From contig JAAZJW010000318.1 of the NCBI GenBank assembly GCA_012800145.1, positions 1-6,006 on the forward strand: 6,006 nt of DNA, read 5' to 3'. The notes below the pieces were generated by a model, which searched no databases, was not told the origin of the DNA, and saw only the letters and a list, made by a program, of their open reading frames with translations. The DNA is from Clostridiales bacterium (GTDB lineage Bacteria; Bacillota; Clostridia; Peptostreptococcales; Natronincolaceae). Positions 4,476 through 6,006 of this stretch are shown here, one piece after another. How positions within the stretch are numbered: position 1 is the stretch's first letter; every line of letters begins with the position of its first letter. The position numbers were made by a program, and so were the translations under genes.

Positions 4476-6006
4476 ATGAATAAATTTAAAAGGATTACTA
4501 TGTCTGCGATACTGTGTATGATAATGATAATATCCTTAGCAACTGTGAGCTTTGCCAATCAAGTAATATATGAAGAAATAGAGGATGAGGTTATTTCTAG
4601 CGGGGTTACACATAAAAATATTCTCCGTTTCGGGAAAGGCGGATGGTTAAATATAAATGCACTGTATGTGGACCTTGATGATACTTCGATAAGGTTGGAA
4701 ATTGTACAAAGCCCGGAAGGGTTGTCCCACAGAGAGCCATTATCACAAATGGTTGGTAGGTACGATAATGTCATAGGTGCAATAAACGGAGATTTTTTTC
4801 ATGTTACAACTCCTGCAGCCCCTACCGGTGTTGTAGTGAGAGATGGGAAATTAATTAGTAGCCCCGAGCCGGGGGGAAACAGTTTAGCCACCCTTTTTAT
4901 AGGTAATAATAATCAGGCATGGGTGGATTATTGGAAATTTAACTTGTCTATTGTAACAGATAAGGGAAACACCATACATTTGGGGAATATAAATAAGTTT
5001 AGCAAAAATTATTTGGACATAGCGTTAATTGATAGAAATTGGGGCACCCATTCTCCTGGTTTTGCTGAATACTATGAAGACATTACAGAGGTAGTGGTAA
5101 TAGATGATGTAGTAACGGAAGTTAGGAGAAAACAACCCTCTGTGGAAATACCGGAAGACGGATACATAATACTGGCTACCCAATTACAGGCTCCCGGTCT
5201 GTTTGACAGTCTGGAGGTGGGGGACAGATTAACAATAAAACAGGATTTGGGAAAAAGCATAGAAGATATAAAAATGGCAATAGGCGGGGGCACAGCACTG
5301 GTTAAGGATGGGAAAATAGTTTCATTCACTCAAAGTGTAAGTGGTGATCATCCAAGAACGGCCATAGGTATTACTCGGGACCGCAGTGAACTTATCCTTG
5401 TAACAATAGACGGTAGACATACCTCCTACAAAGGGGTGGATGGTAGGCAGTTGGCAGAAATGATGATTGAACTCGGAAGCTATGAAGCAATCATAATGGA
5501 CGGTGGCGGTTCAACCACCATGATGAAGAGAAGTCCCGGGGATTTCGAAGCGAGGGTTATAAACCATCCTTCTGACGGTGTTGAAAGAAAAATTATCAAC
5601 GGTATTGCAGTAGTGTCCACAGCACCTGCAGGCAGCTTAAGGGGAATAAAGGCCGAAATTGATAATGAAAAAATCTTTGCAGGAACCCCATATAAAATAG
5701 ATGTAAAAGCATTTGATAAGAATTATAATCCGATGAAAATTAATTATTCAAAAGTTAATTTTTCGTTGAAATCGGGAGAAGGAAATTTTAGTGGTACAAA
5801 TTTTATACCAACCGAGCCGGGAAAAACTGTAATAGGTGTTGAATATTTAGGAGCTGTTTCAGAAGTAATTTTGGATGTTTTACCTCCCGGTGAATCGCAG
5901 GAGGGTGCTGTTGCCAAAGACAGTCTTAATAAACCCTACGAGGTTGATGGAGAAAAAATTTTTATACATAGTGGGATTCAATTTAAAAATTATACATTGC
6001 TGGACA
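4476..6006 (+). CDS. Secreted phosphodiester glycosidase (NAGPA family, PF09992), 3' end beyond the window
   Basis: The frame is open from ATG 4476 to the last base (510 codons and one base), with no stop, so the gene is cut by the window edge. GGGGGG at 4463-4468, seven bases before the ATG, supports the start. A signal peptide is clear: basic MNKFKR, a hydrophobic core (about 8-22) and a likely cut after SFA (25-27). The NAGPA domain spans about 95-382, with AINGDFFHV (102-110), PAAPTGVVVRDGKL (113-126), IGGGTALVKDGK (269-280), HPRTAIGI (292-299), VTIDGR (309-314), GVDGRQLAEMM (320-330) and MDGGGSTTMM (341-350), then NHPSDGVER (363-371). The family includes the enzyme that removes GlcNAc from GlcNAc-1-phosphodiesters, and bacterial members are thought to act on surface or extracellular glycans. 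Residues about 388-470 look like a beta-sandwich, Ig-like domain, and a further region begins near 480 and runs off the end. The natural substrate is not known. Confidence 0.9.
   Translation, partial: MNKFKRITMSAILCMIMIISLATVSFANQVIYEEIEDEVISSGVTHKNILRFGKGGWLNINALYVDLDDTSIRLEIVQSPEGLSHREPLSQMVGRYDNVIGAINGDFFHVTTPAAPTGVVVRDGKLISSPEPGGNSLATLFIGNNNQAWVDYWKFNLSIVTDKGNTIHLGNINKFSKNYLDIALIDRNWGTHSPGFAEYYEDITEVVVIDDVVTEVRRKQPSVEIPEDGYIILATQLQAPGLFDSLEVGDRLTIKQDLGKSIEDIKMAIGGGTALVKDGKIVSFTQSVSGDHPRTAIGITRDRSELILVTIDGRHTSYKGVDGRQLAEMMIELGSYEAIIMDGGGSTTMMKRSPGDFEARVINHPSDGVERKIINGIAVVSTAPAGSLRGIKAEIDNEKIFAGTPYKIDVKAFDKNYNPMKINYSKVNFSLKSGEGNFSGTNFIPTEPGKTVIGVEYLGAVSEVILDVLPPGESQEGAVAKDSLNKPYEVDGEKIFIHSGIQFKNYTLLD

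Overview
The window is A/T-rich DNA with strong G-rich Shine-Dalgarno sequences and very short intergenic gaps. Its gene set (TagA/WecG, YitT, split transketolase, PrcB-like, large NAGPA-domain protein) is typical of anaerobic Firmicutes, so the source is most likely a member of the Clostridia or a close relative. All genes lie on the + strand. The species cannot be named from this sequence alone.

Left block (1-3525) reads as one operon. It holds the last 26 codons of a gene that may be the pyruvyl transferase csaB, then a GT26 glycosyltransferase (tagA/tarA type, 98-829), a YitT-family membrane protein (882-1754), and the two halves of a split transketolase (1766-2584 and 2584-3525). Gaps are 16, 52 and 11 bases, followed by a 1-base TAATG overlap. 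Two start codons need care: the YitT start is better placed at ATG 882 than at GTG 873, and the transketolase N subunit starts at TTG 1766.

Middle (3526-3868) is a 343-base stretch without a gene. It contains two back-to-back 61-base imperfect hairpins (3546-3606 and 3607-3667) that are diverged copies of each other with paired changes in their arms. They are bracketed by a 17-base direct repeat (15/17) and a 9-base perfect inverted repeat. Downstream is a degraded fragment that resembles the dispersed bacterial TGTCATCCTGAG...GAAGAAT repeat, then a possible promoter. This is the most unusual part of the window.

Right block (3869-6006) is a cell-surface pair. A small membrane-anchored protein with a PrcB C-terminal-like domain (3869-4339) ends in a strong intrinsic terminator. 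A secreted phosphodiester glycosidase (NAGPA family) starts at 4476 and runs off the window with 510 codons read and no stop.

Taken together, TagA adds ManNAc to undecaprenyl-PP-GlcNAc on the cytoplasmic face. A possible CsaB would pyruvylate such a ManNAc-containing wall polymer, and the exported NAGPA protein belongs to a family that cleaves sugar-1-phosphodiesters. This suggests a cell-wall glycopolymer locus next to housekeeping pentose-phosphate genes. No defence system, phage, CRISPR, rRNA or tRNA is visible, and no clearly new multi-gene system was found.
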